A stretch of DNA of 6,102 nucleotides, taken from contig JAVHPF010000001.1 of NCBI GenBank assembly GCA_036170435.1, positions 1 through 6,102 on the forward strand, given 5' to 3'. The number at the start of each line of letters is the position of its first letter. Position 1 is the stretch's first letter. Shown here one piece after another: positions 5,057 through 6,102 of this stretch. The position numbers and the translations under genes were made by a program. The notes under the pieces are model-generated. The model was given only the letters and a program-made list of their open reading frames with translations, had not been told where the DNA came from and searched no databases. This DNA comes from JAQVPN01 sp036170435. GTDB lineage: Bacteria; Patescibacteriota; Gracilibacteria; BD1-5; UBA6164.

Positions 5057-6102
5057 ATGAAAGTAACAATGAAAGATATCGTTGAACTATCAAAAGTTAG
5101 ATGATTTGTTTATGCTGGATCTGAAATTTATGGATGATTAGCTAATTCTTGGGATTATGGTCCTTATGGTTCTTTATTAAAAGAAAATATTAAGAATCTT
5201 TGGATAAAAGAATTTGTTCAAAAAAAAGATGATATGATGCTTCTTGATTCTTCAATTTTATTAAACCCAAAAGTTTGGGTTGCATCAGGACATGTTGGAG
5301 GATTTTCTGATCCACTAATTGATGATAAAAATACAAATGAAAGATTTAGAGCTGATAAATTGCTTGAAGATTTAATAGAAAAATTAGGAGATAATGCACT
5401 TTCTCATTTACAATCTACATATTGAGTAAATAATTTAATTCCAGAATCTTGGCCACTTGAAAAACAAACTGAAGTTATGAAAGGGGAAAAAGTAAAAAAT
5501 CCAAACAATGGTTTAGCTTGAGATTGGACTGATGCTAAAAAATTTAATCTTATGTTTAAAACTTTTCAATGAGTTACAGAAGATTCTACAGCAACAGTTT
5601 ATATGAGACCAGAAACTGCTCAATGAATATTTGTTGATTTTCCAAATGTACTTAGAACTTCAAGAAGAAAAATACCTTTTGGGGTTGCTCAAGTTGGTAA
5701 AGCATTTAGAAATGAAATTACTCCAGGTAACTTCATATTCAGAACTAGAGAATTTGAACAAATGGAAATAGAATATTTCTGTGAACCAGGAAAAGATTTG
5801 GAAACTCATGCTGCTTGGAAAGCTGATTGTATGAATTTCTTACAATCTACACTTTCTTTAAATCCAGAAAATTTGAGATTTAGAGATCATGAAGCTGATG
5901 AATTAAGTCATTATTCAAATGCTACAACAGATATTGAATATAAATTTCCTTTTGGTTGGTGAGAACTTTGGTGAGTTGCTGATAGAACAGATTTTGATTT
6001 AAAAGCTCATATGGCAGAATCAAAACAAGATATGAGTTATTTTGATCCAATAAATAATAGAAAATATGTTCCTTATGTTATTGAACCATCAGTTGGTTTA
6101 AA
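5057..6102 (+). CDS. glyS: Glycyl-tRNA synthetase, alpha2 type (3' end outside window)
   Basis: 348 codons are present. It is a class II synthetase of the alpha2 (GRS1-like) type that charges tRNA-Gly. Visible landmarks are SEIYGGLANSWDYGPYG near the N-terminus, MRPETAQGIFVDFPNVLRTS, the motif-2 region VGKAFRNEITPG, FRTREFEQMEIEYF, and FPFGWGELWGVADRTDFDL. UGA supplies 8 of 24 glycines, including invariant ones in RPETAQG and the WG-ELWG pair, while the adjacent Trp residues are TGG. This is the best proof of the code in the window. ATG 5057 gives MKVTMKDIVELSK; the in-frame ATG at 5069 gives MKDIVELSK and is also plausible, because neither has a Shine-Dalgarno. The usual length is about 450-470 aa, so the C-terminal anticodon-binding domain is missing here. 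Expression is under the upstream T-box. Confidence 0.98.

Noticed and set aside
5057..6102. UGA as tryptophan or selenocysteine, or glyS as a pseudogene
   Set aside because: UGA falls at conserved glycines while conserved tryptophans are TGG, and the frame is otherwise intact. No SECIS-like need arises with so many UGA codons.
1..6102. tRNA genes, CRISPR arrays, transposases
   Set aside because: No cloverleaf with a GGTTCRA-like T arm, no regularly spaced direct repeats and no transposase motifs were seen.

Overview
The window comes from an AT-rich bacterium that reads UGA as glycine (genetic code 25), as described for candidate phyla SR1/Absconditabacteria and Gracilibacteria. Read with the standard code, most genes here break into fragments. 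Read with UGA=Gly they become complete, recognisable proteins, and glycine falls exactly at family-invariant positions, for example the glycyl-tRNA synthetase motif RPETAQGIF and the Apt PRPP loop VDDLLATGGTA. I count about 63 in-frame UGA codons among about 109 glycines. TGG encodes the clear tryptophans, so UGA=Trp is excluded.

Layout. (1) 1-142: a compact GC-rich repeat made of two hairpin units. (2) 143-2218, minus strand: five same-strand genes, read right to left: a 101-aa unknown, a 77-aa unknown, adenine phosphoribosyltransferase (apt), a Nudix hydrolase, and a DUF559/Vsr-like endonuclease. A second small GC-rich repeat lies between the 77-aa gene and apt. (3) 2231-2470, minus strand: a promoter and about 200 nt leader with a hairpin series, a divergent T-box-like antiterminator and a strong intrinsic terminator, just ahead of the 101-aa gene. 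(4) 2471-4437, minus strand: a likely operon of a TetR-family repressor, a 147-aa unknown protein and an unusual tandem Nudix protein (MTH1-like domain fused to an ADP-ribose-pyrophosphatase-like domain). (5) 4469-4536: a divergent promoter region with a 47-bp palindrome, very probably the TetR operator. (6) 4564-4811, plus strand: a 72-aa unknown gene with a strong Shine-Dalgarno, foreign-looking codon use and its own terminator. (7) 4826-5026, plus strand: a promoter and compact T-box riboswitch, then glycyl-tRNA synthetase (5057 to the window end, incomplete).

How it fits together. Three enzymes, Apt and two Nudix proteins, point to nucleotide salvage and pool cleaning. The two Nudix proteins are paralogous over the ADPRase-like domain. 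The TetR repressor probably controls both its own operon and the divergent 72-aa gene from the shared palindrome. The glyS leader should sense uncharged tRNA-Gly, which matters in a cell where GlyRS must also supply the UGA-reading tRNA. The most novel items are the compact glyS T-box with a candidate GGA specifier in a terminal loop, and the T-box-like leader in front of genes that are not obviously linked to amino acids.
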